From Salinibacterium sp. UTAS2018 (GTDB lineage Bacteria; Actinomycetota; Actinomycetes; Actinomycetales; Microbacteriaceae), in assembly GCF_004118935.1 (NCBI RefSeq), contig NZ_CP035375.1, forward strand, positions 2,046,001-2,110,000: a DNA stretch of 64,000 bases, written 5' to 3'. Positions within the stretch are counted from its first letter, which is position 1. The number at the start of each line of letters is the position of its first letter. The notes under the pieces are model-generated. The model made no database searches, had not been told where the DNA came from, and saw only the letters and a program-made list of their open reading frames with translations. The translations under genes and the position numbers were made by a program. Of the stretch, positions 35,621 through 44,503 are shown piece after piece.

Positions 35621-36679
35621 GTGACCCTGAATATTGACCATCCCCTTCTCGACGGCCGCACAGCTAACTCGCCTATCATCCGGGCCTATCGGGGTGACCG
35701 CCCAGAAACCACTCCCGTCTGGTTCATGCGCCAGGCCGGCCGCTCGCTTCCCGAGTACCGCAAGCTGCGCGAAGGTAACGAGATGCTCGAAGCGTGCCTC
35801 ACGCCCGACCTCGCCAGTGAAATCACAATGCAGCCCGTGCGTCGCCACAACGTCGACGCCGCCATCTTCTTTAGTGACATTGTTATCCCCGCCAAGCTGG
35901 CCGGCGTCGAGGTCGAGATCGTTCCCGGCCGTGGCCCCGTGTTCGCGAACCCGATTCGCACGGCGGCGGATGTCGCCAAGCTGCATCCCATCGACCCTGC
36001 GGCGTTTGCGCCCATCCGCGAGGCTGTCGCGCAAACCGTTGCTCAGTTGGGTACGACGCCGCTCATTGGTTTCGCTGGAGCCCCCTTCACTCTCGCCTCG
36101 TACATGGTCGAGGGCGGCCCGAGCAAGGACCAGCAGCGTGCCCGCACGCTCATGTACTCCGACCCGCAAACGTGGGCGAACCTCCTCAACTGGTGTGCGG
36201 ATGTTGCGGGCGAGTTCTTGATCGCTCAGGTCGAGGCCGGCGCTTCTGCCGTGCAGCTCTTCGACTCCTGGGTCGGTTCGCTCTCGGAACAGCAGTACGT
36301 GCGCCGGGTTGCCCCGCACTCCAAGCGCGTTCTTTCGCACTTGCGCGGCTACGACGTTCCGAAGGTTCACTTCGGTGTCGGCAGCGGCGAAGTGCTGCAG
36401 GCCATGCACTCCATCGGCGCCGACGTGATGGGTGTTGACTGGCGCATCCCGCTCGATGAGGCCGACCGTCGCCTCGGTGGTGGTGTGCCACTTCAAGGCA
36501 ATATCGACCCCGCCCTGCTCGGTGCGCCGTGGCATGTTCTCGAAGCTCACGTGCGCGACGTCATGAACCGCGGCCGCGTTGCTCCCGCTCACGTCGTCAA
36601 CCTGGGTCACGGTGTTGGCCCCGAGACCGACCCGGATGTGCTCACCAAAATCGTGGAGCTCGTTCACCAGGAAGGCTAG
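35621..36679 (+). CDS. hemE: Uroporphyrinogen decarboxylase
   Basis: A 352-residue enzyme that decarboxylates the four acetate side chains of uroporphyrinogen III to give coproporphyrinogen III. The signature PVWFMRQAGRSLPEYR lies near residues 27-42, and GFAGAPFTLASYMVEGG near 147-163. GTG start. First gene of a run of seven haem genes on this strand; cgoX begins four bases after its stop. Confidence 0.95.
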   Translation: MTLNIDHPLLDGRTANSPIIRAYRGDRPETTPVWFMRQAGRSLPEYRKLREGNEMLEACLTPDLASEITMQPVRRHNVDAAIFFSDIVIPAKLAGVEVEIVPGRGPVFANPIRTAADVAKLHPIDPAAFAPIREAVAQTVAQLGTTPLIGFAGAPFTLASYMVEGGPSKDQQRARTLMYSDPQTWANLLNWCADVAGEFLIAQVEAGASAVQLFDSWVGSLSEQQYVRRVAPHSKRVLSHLRGYDVPKVHFGVGSGEVLQAMHSIGADVMGVDWRIPLDEADRRLGGGVPLQGNIDPALLGAPWHVLEAHVRDVMNRGRVAPAHVVNLGHGVGPETDPDVLTKIVELVHQEG

Positions 36680-36683
36680 TGCC

Positions 36684-38009
36684 GTGAGTACGACAGAATT
36701 CACCGTCGTCGGCGGCGGCATTGCCGGGCTCGTCGCTGCGCGCAGGCTCGCGATGGCGGGTCGAACCGTGCGCCTCATTGAGGCAAACGATCATCTCGGT
36801 GGCACCGTGGCATCCCACCTCGTCGGTGGCCTCAATCTGGATGCCGGAGCCGAGAGCTTCGCTACCCGCGGCAATACTGTGGCCGACCTCGCTCGCGAGC
36901 TGGGGCTCGGCGACGACATCGTTTCTCCGGGCGACGAGGGTGCGTGGCTGCAGCCCGTGGATGGCGCAGCCCTGCCGTTGCCCGCCACTGGCATTCTCGG
37001 CATCCCGGCTACGCCGCTCGACAAAGACACCATCGCGGTGATCGGTCTCGGCGGCGCGTTTCGCGCGCAACTCGATTCGCTGATTCCGTGGTTTGGCAAG
37101 CGCACCGATATTTCGCTCGGCGCTCTCGTGCGTCGGCGCATGGGCAAGGCAGTCGTGGAGAAGCTTGTTGCTCCCGTCGTGCACGGCGTGTACTCGCTGC
37201 ACCCCAATGACTTGCCGCTCGACCGCGTCGCGACCCTCACCGAACGCCTCGCGCTGCACGGTTCGCTGGCGGCAGCGGTGCGCTCGATGCGCCACGCGAT
37301 GCCGGCCGGAACAGCGGTTCAGGGCATCCGGGGTGGCATTAATCGGCTCGTCACCGAGCTGGCGGCCGACCTCACGACCTACGGCGTCATCGTCGAATTC
37401 GAGCGCCGCATCGAGAGTGCTGAGGCGCTCGCCGACCTCGACGGCACGGTGATCGTGGCAGCCCCCGGCATCCTCGCTCCGGTTCGCGGCCGTACCGTCA
37501 CACTCGCGACTCTCGTGCTGGATGCACCGGCTCTGGATGCTGAACCGCGCGGTTCGGGAGTGCTCGTTGCGCCCGGCTGCACGAAGGTTTCCGCTCGCGC
37601 GCTCACGCACGCGACGGCGAAGTGGCAGTGGCTGAAAGAACAGGCGGAGGGTCGCCATGTGGTGCGCCTCTCGTATAACGAAGTGCCGGCCGGTGATCTT
37701 GCCGAGGTTGCTCGCCGCGATGCCGAAGTGCTTTTGGGCGTCTCGCTTCCTGCTTCGGCAGTCGTCGACTTTGCTCGCCGTGAATGGACTCGCCCCGCAC
37801 CGCTGGCCCCCGCTGAACGCACGGATGGCGTGGTCGTTGTCGGTGAAACCGTCGGCGGCACCGGGCTAACCGGCATCGTCACGCACGCCAACGCTGCGGT
37901 CGACCGACTGCTGGCGCTCGCTGACTCAGAGGCGGTGAGCGACGGCAGTGCGGTAGCTGCTGAGGCCACCGGCGACGGGCCGACCACGCCCGCCAACGAG
38001 GTAAACTAG
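36684..38009 (+). CDS. cgoX: Coproporphyrinogen III oxidase (HemY/CgoX type)
   Basis: A 441-residue FAD enzyme from the GTG at 36684. The N-terminal Rossmann motif is VVGGGIAGLVAARR, the HemY-type GGTVASHLVGGLNLDAGAESF follows, and the C-terminal FAD element is GETVGGTGLTGIV. In actinobacteria this family oxidises coproporphyrinogen III to coproporphyrin III. Assignment to the coproporphyrin branch rather than the protoporphyrin one rests on the adjacent chdC. The last 30 residues are an Ala/Thr-rich tail. The longer upstream frame is a shadow of hemE. Confidence 0.92.
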   Translation: MSTTEFTVVGGGIAGLVAARRLAMAGRTVRLIEANDHLGGTVASHLVGGLNLDAGAESFATRGNTVADLARELGLGDDIVSPGDEGAWLQPVDGAALPLPATGILGIPATPLDKDTIAVIGLGGAFRAQLDSLIPWFGKRTDISLGALVRRRMGKAVVEKLVAPVVHGVYSLHPNDLPLDRVATLTERLALHGSLAAAVRSMRHAMPAGTAVQGIRGGINRLVTELAADLTTYGVIVEFERRIESAEALADLDGTVIVAAPGILAPVRGRTVTLATLVLDAPALDAEPRGSGVLVAPGCTKVSARALTHATAKWQWLKEQAEGRHVVRLSYNEVPAGDLAEVARRDAEVLLGVSLPASAVVDFARREWTRPAPLAPAERTDGVVVVGETVGGTGLTGIVTHANAAVDRLLALADSEAVSDGSAVAAEATGDGPTTPANEVN

Positions 38010-38028
38010 TTAGGTTCACCTAACTCAC
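38010..38028. promoter_or_regulatory. DtxR/IdeR-like iron box before chdC
   Basis: The 19 bases match the classical DtxR consensus TTAGGTTAGCCTAACCTAA at 14 positions, with the left half TTAGGTT exact. They also form an 8-2-8 inverted repeat (AGTTAGGT/ACCTAACT at 38008-38025). The site begins right after the cgoX stop and 39 bases upstream of chdC, suggesting iron-dependent control of an internal promoter. Binding is inferred. Confidence 0.6.
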
Positions 38029-38066
38029 AGGTATTCTCCCCATTTGCCCAGAAGGCAGGGGAGAGA

Positions 38067-38747
38067 ATGGAAGACATGACCGACGTCGAGAAGACCACCG
38101 AAGTTTTGGGCTACACCCTGTGGGCGGTGTTCCGTCGCGACCCGCACCACCCTGCCGGTGCGGGCGATCTGGCTCCGGCCGTTGCGGCCGTTGAAGCCCG
38201 CGGAGTCACCGTTCGTGGCTTCTACGATGTGTCGGGATTGCGGGCCGACGCCGACCTCATGGTCTGGCTGCACGGCAACAACCCCGAAGACATCCAGTGG
38301 GCCCTGCGTGAACTGCGCCGCAGCGAGCCGCTCGTCTCGTTGCTCCCCACCTGGAACGCCATGGGAGTGCACCGCGACGCCGAGTTCTCCAAGAGTCACA
38401 TGCCCGCGTTCATGCGCGGCAAGGAGCCCGAAGCCTGGCTCACCATTTACCCCTTCGTGCGTAGCTACGAGTGGTACCTGCTGCCCGACGACGAGCGCAG
38501 CACGATGCTCCGCGACCACGGTATGAAGGGCTCCGAGATGCCGCAGGTGCTCGCCAACACCGTCGCGAGCTTTGCACTCGGCGACTACGAGTGGATGCTC
38601 GCGCTCGAAGCCCCCGAACTCGTTGATCTCGTTGATCTCATGCGTCACCTTCGCCAGACGGATGCCCGCATGCACGTGCGCGAAGAGGTGCCGTTCTACA
38701 CGGGCCGCCGCATCACGCTCGACGAGATTGCCGAGGTGCTGTCGTGA
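38067..38747 (+). CDS. chdC: Coproheme decarboxylase (HemQ)
   Basis: A 226-residue member of the chlorite-dismutase-like family. It converts iron-coproporphyrin III (coproheme) to haem b with peroxide. Visible features are the WLTIYPFVRSYEWYLL segment, which holds the catalytic Tyr region, and MLRDHGMKG with the proximal His. AGGGGAG precedes the ATG. Its stop overlaps the cpfC start (GTGA). Its presence fixes the locus as the coproporphyrin-dependent haem pathway. Confidence 0.95.
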   Translation: MEDMTDVEKTTEVLGYTLWAVFRRDPHHPAGAGDLAPAVAAVEARGVTVRGFYDVSGLRADADLMVWLHGNNPEDIQWALRELRRSEPLVSLLPTWNAMGVHRDAEFSKSHMPAFMRGKEPEAWLTIYPFVRSYEWYLLPDDERSTMLRDHGMKGSEMPQVLANTVASFALGDYEWMLALEAPELVDLVDLMRHLRQTDARMHVREEVPFYTGRRITLDEIAEVLS

Positions 38748-39913
38748 CTCGCATTCTGGGAGCAACGGATGCCGCAGCATCCGGCCCCGAACACGTTGAA
38801 GAAGCGGTGGCCTACGACGCCATTCTGCTCGCCAGCTTTGGCGGGCCCGAGGGTCAAGACGACGTCATCCCGTTCTTGCGCAATGTCACACGCGGCCGCG
38901 GCATCCCCGAAGAGCGCCTCGAAGAGGTTGCGCACCACTACCGCGCCTTCGGTGGCGTGAGCCCCATCAACGACCAGAACCGCGAACTCAAGGCCGCCCT
39001 CGAAGCGGAGCTTGCTCGCCGAGGCATCGACCTGCCGGTCATTTGGGGAAACCGTAACTGGAACCCCTACTTGAGCGACGCGCTCACCGAAGCGAACGAG
39101 CGAGGGTTTAAGAAGCTCATCGCCGTGGGCACGAGCGCGTACAGCTCGTACTCGAGCTGCCGCCAGTACCGCGAAGACTACGCAATCGCGCTCGAGCAGA
39201 CCGGTCTCGAAGGCACGATCCAGATCGACAAGGTGCGCCAGTTCTTCGACCACCCCGGTTTTGTGCAGCCGTTCATCGACGGTGTGCGCGAGGGCCTCGC
39301 GAAGGTGGCCGCTCAGGGCATTGCTCCCGAGAAGACGCACGTGCTCTTTGCTACTCACTCGATTCCCTCCACGGATGCTGCCAAGAGTGGCCCCGATTTC
39401 CGTGGCTTTGGTGAGGGTGGCGCGTACGCAGCGCAGCACCTCGCGGTCGCTGAAGTTGTGATGGCAGCGCAGGCGAGCGATTCGCCTGACGCCCCGCTGC
39501 CCGCGCACAGCCTCGTGTACCAGTCGCGCAGCGGCCCGCCCTCGATGCCGTGGCTTGAGCCCGACATCAACGATGCGATTGATGCGCTCGCCGCCGATGG
39601 CATCGAAGCGGTCGTCATTGTTCCGGTCGGCTTCATCTCCGACCACATGGAAGTGAAGTGGGATCTCGATACGGAGGCGCTTGAAACCGCGGGAGGCCAC
39701 AACATGTTTGCCGTCCGCGTTCCGACGCCTGGCGTGCATCCGGCATTCGTCACGGGTCTCGTCGACCTCGTGTTGGAGCGCCGGGATGGAGTGCCGGCGG
39801 CAGATCGCCCCGCACTGACTAAGCTCGGCCCCTGGTACGACGTGTGTCGTCCCGGGTGCTGTGAGAATGTGCGGCTCGGCTTTAAGCGCGCAGCCGCGGG
39901 GGTAGCACCGTGA
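38744..39913 (+). CDS. cpfC: Coproporphyrin ferrochelatase, Fe-S type
   Basis: A 389-residue enzyme inserting ferrous iron into coproporphyrin III. The metal-site His lies in LFATHSIPS and the FGGPEGQDDVIPFL start and WGNRNWNPYL are family-typical. Cys139 (YSSYSSCRQY) and the C-terminal Cys368, Cys372 and Cys373 (VCRPGCC) match the [2Fe-2S] ligands known in actinobacterial ferrochelatases. The N-terminal 25 residues are an Ala-rich addition. GTG start inside the chdC stop; its stop overlaps hemC. Confidence 0.94.
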   Translation: MTRILGATDAAASGPEHVEEAVAYDAILLASFGGPEGQDDVIPFLRNVTRGRGIPEERLEEVAHHYRAFGGVSPINDQNRELKAALEAELARRGIDLPVIWGNRNWNPYLSDALTEANERGFKKLIAVGTSAYSSYSSCRQYREDYAIALEQTGLEGTIQIDKVRQFFDHPGFVQPFIDGVREGLAKVAAQGIAPEKTHVLFATHSIPSTDAAKSGPDFRGFGEGGAYAAQHLAVAEVVMAAQASDSPDAPLPAHSLVYQSRSGPPSMPWLEPDINDAIDALAADGIEAVVIVPVGFISDHMEVKWDLDTEALETAGGHNMFAVRVPTPGVHPAFVTGLVDLVLERRDGVPAADRPALTKLGPWYDVCRPGCCENVRLGFKRAAAGVAP

Positions 39914-40824
39914 CCGTTATTCGTATTGGCACTAGAGGCAGCACGCTCGCCATGGCGCAGACCACCACGGTGGCGCGCCAGCTCGAAAGCAAGACCGGTG
40001 TTGAGACGGAGATCATCCCGATCTCCACTCAGGGCGACCGCTCGACCGAGTCACTGTCGACCATTGGCGGCCAGGGCGTTTTCGCGAACGCCCTTCGCGA
40101 AGCGCTGCTCGCCGGTGAGTGCGATGTCGTCGTTCACTCCTTGAAAGATCTACCGACCGCCAACGTGCCCGGCCTCACGATTGCTGCCGTGCCCAAGCGC
40201 GTCGACGAACGCGACGTGCTGTGCGCCCGCGACGAACTCACTCTTGAGACCCTTCCGGCTGGTGCCCGTGTCGGCACCGGTTCGCCGCGTCGTCAAGCAC
40301 AGTTGCGTTCGCGGCGCCCCGACCTTGAGGTCGTTGACATTCGCGGCAACATCGACTCGCGTCTCGACAAGGTGACGAACGGTGAGTTGGATGCCGTCAT
40401 CCTTGCCGCTGCTGGCCTCGATCGTGCCGGTCGTGCTGCTGCCATCACCGAATACCTCGGCATCTCGGGTTGGCCCACCGCTCCCGGTCAGGGTGCTCTC
40501 GCGATCGAAGTTCGCGACGGCGACGAGAAGCTCGTCAGGGTGCTCGACCACAAGCCCAGCCGCACCAAGACCGACGCCGAACGCTACGTTCTCGCGATGT
40601 TGGACGCCGGATGCTCGGCTCCCCTCGGAGCCCACGCCGTGATCGACGACGGCCTCATCTTCTTAGATGCGCGGGTCTACGCCCTCGACGGCTCCCGCTA
40701 CGTCACCAGCTCGCACGCGCTGTATGTCAACGATGTCGAAGACCCGGCGCGCGAGGTTGCCCAGCGGGTCGCCGACGAACTGCTGGCTCAGGGTGCTGGG
40801 GATCTCACCGGAGCTCGAGCGTGA
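39910..40824 (+). CDS. hemC: Hydroxymethylbilane synthase (porphobilinogen deaminase)
   Basis: A 304-residue enzyme polymerising four porphobilinogens. [13 protein letters not shown] opens the protein, [10 protein letters not shown] has the catalytic Asp loop, [11 protein letters not shown] binds substrate carboxylates, and Cys235 ([10 protein letters not shown]) is the dipyrromethane attachment site. GTG start overlapping the cpfC stop, and its own stop overlaps hemB, so translation is coupled. Confidence 0.95.
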   Translation: MTVIRIGTRGSTLAMAQTTTVARQLESKTGVETEIIPISTQGDRSTESLSTIGGQGVFANALREALLAGECDVVVHSLKDLPTANVPGLTIAAVPKRVDERDVLCARDELTLETLPAGARVGTGSPRRQAQLRSRRPDLEVVDIRGNIDSRLDKVTNGELDAVILAAAGLDRAGRAAAITEYLGISGWPTAPGQGALAIEVRDGDEKLVRVLDHKPSRTKTDAERYVLAMLDAGCSAPLGAHAVIDDGLIFLDARVYALDGSRYVTSSHALYVNDVEDPAREVAQRVADELLAQGAGDLTGARA

Positions 40825-41816
40825 TCATCCGCCCCCGTCGTTTGCGGTCGACCCCGGCGATGCGTCGTCTGGTCGCCGAGAACCGCACTCACCCCAACCA
40901 GCTGATTTTGCCGATGTTCGTGCGCGAAGGTCTGAGCGAACCGGTGCCGATTAGCTCGATGCCGGGCGTGCAGCAGCACTCGCTTGACTCGATGCGCCGC
41001 GCGATTGCCGAAGCCGCCGAGCTGGGCGTCGGTGGCGTCATGCTGTTCGGTGTTCCGGAGCACAAGGATGCCGAGGGCTCGGGCGCGATTGACCCGAACG
41101 GAATCCTCAACGTCGCCACCCGCGCGGCTGTCGCCGAGGCCGGGGACGCCCTCGTGGTGCAAACCGATCTCTGCCTCGACGAATTCACCGACCACGGGCA
41201 CTGCGGGGTGCTGCGCGAGCGCATCCACCCCGTGACCGGTACGAGCGAACTCATCGTCGACAACGACGCCTCGCTTGAGCGCTACCGCGAAATGGGCGTT
41301 GCCCAAGCCGAAGCTGGTTCTCAGCTGCTCGGCCTCAGCGGCATGATGGACGGCCAGGTTGCCGAAGTGCGCGACGCGCTCGACACCGCCGGTTACACCG
41401 ACACCCCCTTGCTCGGTTACGCCGCCAAGTACGCCTCCGCGTTCTATGGACCGTTCCGCGAAGCCGTGCAGTCCTCGCTTGAGGGCGACCGTCGCGCGTA
41501 CCAGCAGAACCCGGCCAACCGCCGCGAAGGCATCCGCGAAGTCGAACTCGATATCGATGAAGGCGCCGACGTCGTGATGGTCAAGCCGGCCATGAGCTTT
41601 CTCGACGTGCTGGCCGACGCCAGCGCGATCAGCAGCGTGCCCGTGTGGGCGTACCAAGTCTCCGGCGAATACGCGATGATCGAGGCCGCCGCCGCAAACG
41701 GCTGGATCGACCGCCGCCGCGCAATCGAAGAATCAGTACTCAGCATCCAGAGGGCCGGCGCCGAAGCGGTACTCACCTACTACGCAACCGAACTTGCAGA
41801 ATGGCTACGCCGATGA
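40821..41816 (+). CDS. hemB: Delta-aminolevulinic acid dehydratase (porphobilinogen synthase)
   Basis: A 331-residue enzyme from the GTG at 40821. The two active-site lysines are Lys203 ([12 protein letters not shown]) and Lys255 ([10 protein letters not shown]). The metal loop reads [14 protein letters not shown]: two of the three zinc-binding Cys of the zinc-type enzyme are kept and the middle one is Asp, an intermediate between zinc and magnesium types. The upstream in-frame extension is a shadow of hemC. The stop overlaps the hemL ATG. Confidence 0.94.
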   Translation: MIIRPRRLRSTPAMRRLVAENRTHPNQLILPMFVREGLSEPVPISSMPGVQQHSLDSMRRAIAEAAELGVGGVMLFGVPEHKDAEGSGAIDPNGILNVATRAAVAEAGDALVVQTDLCLDEFTDHGHCGVLRERIHPVTGTSELIVDNDASLERYREMGVAQAEAGSQLLGLSGMMDGQVAEVRDALDTAGYTDTPLLGYAAKYASAFYGPFREAVQSSLEGDRRAYQQNPANRREGIREVELDIDEGADVVMVKPAMSFLDVLADASAISSVPVWAYQVSGEYAMIEAAAANGWIDRRRAIEESVLSIQRAGAEAVLTYYATELAEWLRR

Positions 41817-43219
41817 GCACCAGCACCCCGAACAGCGTCACCACAAGCGGCACCACCCCCGCAGCCCCCGTCACCAACCAGCAGTCGTTCGACCGCGCTC
41901 GCGGCGTGCTGCCGGGCGGAGTGAACTCGCCCGTGCGCGCCTTCGGCTCCGTCGGTGGAACGCCTCGCTTCTACGTGAAGGCCGCAGGTTCTTACGTGAC
42001 GGATGTTGAGGGCCGGTCGTACATCGACCTCGTCAACTCGTGGGGCCCCGCCATCCTCGGCCACGCTCATCCCGAAGTGATCGACGCCGTTCAGCAGGCA
42101 GCGTCGCGCGGCCTCGGCTTTGGAGCATCCACTCCCGCCGAGACCGAGCTCGCCGAACTCGTGCGGGCCCGCATTAGCGTCGGGGGAGTGAGCCCGATCG
42201 AACGCTTGCGCCTCGTTTCCACCGGCACCGAAGCGACCATGACGGCCATCCGCCTCGCTCGCGGTGCCACTGGCCGTCGCTTGCTCGTGAAGTTCGCCGG
42301 GCACTACCACGGCCACTCCGACGGGCTCCTCGCCGAAGCAGGCTCTGGCCTTGCAACGCTGTCCATGCCCGGCTCCGCTGGCGTCACCGCCGAGACTGCC
42401 GCGCAGACCCTCGTCATTGAGTACAACAACATTGCAGCGCTCGAGCAGGTCTTCGCCGAACACGGCCACGACATCGCCGGCGTGATCTTCGAAGCCGCCG
42501 CCGCGAACATGGGTGTTCTCGCCCCGCAGCCCGGCTTCAACGAAGCCATCGTGCGCATCGCCCACGAGCACGGCGCCCTCGCGATCAGCGACGAAGTTCT
42601 CACGGGCTTCCGCGTCGACCCCGCTGGCTACTGGGGCTTGGATGCTCGCGCCGCAGCGGCCGCGAACCCCGAAGCCCCTGAGGCGCGCTGGGTTCCCGAC
42701 CTCTTCACCTTTGGCAAGGTCATTGGTGGCGGGATGCCGTTGGCCGCCCTGGGCGGTTCGGCTCGCATCATGGAATTGCTGGCCCCCCTCGGCCCCGTCT
42801 ACCAAGCCGGCACCCTCAGCGGAAACCCCGTCGCCGTCGCTGCGGGCCTCGCTACGCTGCGGCTCGCTGACGACGCCGTGTATTCGCGGCTCAACCAGGT
42901 TGCCGAAACCCTCTCGACCGAAACGTCGGCCGCCCTCTCCGCCGAGGGTGTTGAGCACGTCGTGCAGCACGCGGGCAACCTGTTCTCGTTTGTGTTCTCC
43001 GGCACCGAACCGCTGAACTTCGCGGACGTGAAGGCTCAGCAGGGTTACCGCTACGCTCCCTTCTTCCACTCCATGCTCGACTCCGGGGTGTCGTTGCCTC
43101 CAAGCGTGTTTGAGGCGTGGTTCGTCTCGGCCGCCCACGACGACGGTGTGGTCTCGAAGATTGTGGAGGCACTGCCCGCTGCCGCGAAGGCTGCTGCCGC
43201 AGCATCTGCCCCGCAGTAA
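41813..43219 (+). CDS. hemL: Glutamate-1-semialdehyde 2,1-aminomutase
   Basis: A 468-residue PLP enzyme producing 5-aminolevulinate. The PLP lysine is Lys302 ([11 protein letters not shown]). [11 protein letters not shown], the N-terminal signature, and [13 protein letters not shown] are present. A Thr/Ser-rich lead of about 25 residues precedes the fold. The start is taken as the ATG at 41813 that overlaps the hemB stop; an ATG 12 bases upstream is possible. Closes the hemE-hemL run. Confidence 0.94.
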   Translation: MSTSTPNSVTTSGTTPAAPVTNQQSFDRARGVLPGGVNSPVRAFGSVGGTPRFYVKAAGSYVTDVEGRSYIDLVNSWGPAILGHAHPEVIDAVQQAASRGLGFGASTPAETELAELVRARISVGGVSPIERLRLVSTGTEATMTAIRLARGATGRRLLVKFAGHYHGHSDGLLAEAGSGLATLSMPGSAGVTAETAAQTLVIEYNNIAALEQVFAEHGHDIAGVIFEAAAANMGVLAPQPGFNEAIVRIAHEHGALAISDEVLTGFRVDPAGYWGLDARAAAAANPEAPEARWVPDLFTFGKVIGGGMPLAALGGSARIMELLAPLGPVYQAGTLSGNPVAVAAGLATLRLADDAVYSRLNQVAETLSTETSAALSAEGVEHVVQHAGNLFSFVFSGTEPLNFADVKAQQGYRYAPFFHSMLDSGVSLPPSVFEAWFVSAAHDDGVVSKIVEALPAAAKAAAAASAPQ

Positions 43220-43395
43220 TCGAACGCGGCAGGTTACACGCCTGCAAACTCTGTGTGAGTTCGGGCGGTTGGGCTATGCCTATCTGAGAATATGCTCCAA
43301 ACTAGCTACCTGCGATAACAGAAAACCCTGACCACGGGGTGCAGCTATCGCGAGTATGTTGGAATAACCAACCGCCAATAGAAACGGAGTTCGCC
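43220..43395. other. Intergenic region after hemL
   Basis: About 175 bases. A small hairpin (GCAGG-TTACACG-CCTGC, about 43229-43245) lies ten bases after the hemL stop and may help termination, although no T-run follows. The rest should hold the promoter of the YtxH-like gene; GGAG lies eight bases before its ATG. Confidence 0.4.
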
Positions 43396-43779
43396 ATGAA
43401 GGGCAAGATCCTCCTAGTAGTAGGACTCGGCATCGGCTATGTGCTCGGAACCCGCGCAGGTCGCGAGAAGTACGAGAAGATCAAGGCCACGGCCGGCAAG
43501 CTGTGGAACGATCCCCGCATCACGCAGCAGCGCCATAACGCTGAAGACTTTGTGAAAGACAAGGCCCCGGATGTCGCGGAGTTCCTCGCCGACGGCGCCA
43601 AGAAGGTCGTTAAGCAGGTTGCGAGCAGCAAGAACAGCAGCAGCAACGCTTCAAGCAACGCTTCAAGCACCACTGCGTCGAAGTCGTCGACGTCCTCGAG
43701 CAGCGCTGCAAAAAAGAAGCCTGCCACCAAGAAGTCTTCGTCATCGACATCAACGACGAAGTCCACTAACTCGAAGTAG
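43396..43779 (+). CDS. YtxH-like small membrane-associated protein
   Basis: A 127-residue protein. One N-terminal glycine-rich hydrophobic segment (ILLVVGLGIGYVLGTRAG) is followed by a basic helix (REKYEKIKATAGKLW) as in the YtxH/gas-vesicle-GvpP group. The last 50 residues are an almost pure Ser/Ala/Thr/Lys tail, intrinsically disordered. Start chosen at the ATG with a GGAG site; an upstream frame adds nothing convincing. First of three small envelope genes. Confidence 0.75.
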   Translation: MKGKILLVVGLGIGYVLGTRAGREKYEKIKATAGKLWNDPRITQQRHNAEDFVKDKAPDVAEFLADGAKKVVKQVASSKNSSSNASSNASSTTASKSSTSSSSAAKKKPATKKSSSSTSTTKSTNSK

Positions 43780-43787
43780 GGGCTGCC

Positions 43788-44216
43788 ATGAACGGTGACA
43801 CACCGAAGTCAGACCCGCAGCGCGAACCTAAGCGTTCGCTCGCTGCGCTTATCGCCGACGTTCCTCGCCTTCTGGGCGATCTCGTTCGTGGTGAAATCGA
43901 ATCGCTCAAAAGCGAGATGGTCGGCAAGCTCAAGAACGCCGGAATCGGCATCGGGCTATTTGCGGGAGCCGCGTTCTTCGCGCTCTTTGCGCTCATGGTT
44001 CTTATCGCTGCCGCGGTTCTCGGCTTCGCTGAAGTGATGCCCGCCTGGGCCGCCGCCCTAGTGGTGGCCGGCATTCTTCTCGTCATCGTGGCAATTCTTG
44101 TGTTCGTGGGGATCACGCTCGTCAAAAAGGGCACCCCGCCAGCTCCGACCGAGACAATCGAAAGTATTAAGAGCGACGTTCGTGCCATCAAAGGCACCCG
44201 AAAGCGGAGGTCATAA
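43788..44216 (+). CDS. Phage holin superfamily III / DUF1469-like membrane protein
   Basis: A 142-residue protein. A hydrophilic N-terminus with an amphipathic helix (LGDLVRGEIESLKSEMVGKLKNAG) is followed by two long hydrophobic segments and a basic tail (KGTRKRRS). This is the layout of the Actinobacterial holin-X/DUF1469 family. Despite the name there is no phage context. It starts eight bases after the YtxH-like gene and overlaps the next start by one base. Confidence 0.78.
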   Translation: MNGDTPKSDPQREPKRSLAALIADVPRLLGDLVRGEIESLKSEMVGKLKNAGIGIGLFAGAAFFALFALMVLIAAAVLGFAEVMPAWAAALVVAGILLVIVAILVFVGITLVKKGTPPAPTETIESIKSDVRAIKGTRKRRS

Positions 44217-44461
44217 TGTCTGACAGCATCAACGTGAAAGAAAACGCCAGCGACAACATCGAGAAGGCTCGCGCCGAACTTGAGAGCACGCTCGACGCTA
44301 TCGAAGACAAGTTCAACGTCGGCAAGCGGGTTGACGAAGTAACCACTCGCGTTCGCGACTCCTACGAGACCAATCCTCTTCCGTGGATTGTTGGCGCTGC
44401 AGCAGCGGCTGTCTCAGTTGTTGCCGTCATCGCGTGGGCAATTCTTAGCGACGACGACTAG
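44216..44461 (+). CDS. DUF3618-like small membrane protein
   Basis: An 81-residue protein with an acidic helical N-terminus (DNIEKARAELESTLDAIEDKFNVGKRVDE) and one C-terminal transmembrane segment (WIVGAAAAAVSVVAVIAWAIL), the DUF3618 pattern. It is translationally coupled to the preceding gene. The three-gene set YtxH-like, DUF1469, DUF3618 recurs in actinobacteria and is thought to be an envelope stress module; role not shown. Confidence 0.8.
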   Translation: MSDSINVKENASDNIEKARAELESTLDAIEDKFNVGKRVDEVTTRVRDSYETNPLPWIVGAAAAAVSVVAVIAWAILSDDD

Positions 44462-44475
44462 CTCGATTAGCGTCT

Positions 44476-44496
44476 TACTCCCCAACGGGGGGAGTA
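44476..44496 (+). promoter_or_regulatory. Hairpin covering the hemD ribosome site
   Basis: TACTCCCC at 44476-44483 pairs perfectly with GGGGAGTA at 44489-44496 around a five-base loop. The purine-rich right arm is the only ribosome-binding-like sequence before the hemD ATG at 44504. Folding would hide it, so hemD translation may be restricted or controlled. A weak terminator of the preceding trio is an alternative; no T-run follows. Confidence 0.55.
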
Positions 44497-44503
44497 TAGG
44501 AAC

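Noticed and set aside
36642..37658. Long minus-strand frame across cgoX
   Set aside because: No recognisable protein features; mirror frame of a certain plus-strand gene.
40470..40820. In-frame extension of hemB into hemC
   Set aside because: Conserved HemB sequence begins at the GTG at 40821; the upstream part is a shadow of hemC.
43788..44216. Possible prophage signal from the holin-family name
   Set aside because: The family is a common chromosomal actinobacterial membrane protein; no other phage gene is near, and it sits in a haem/envelope locus.
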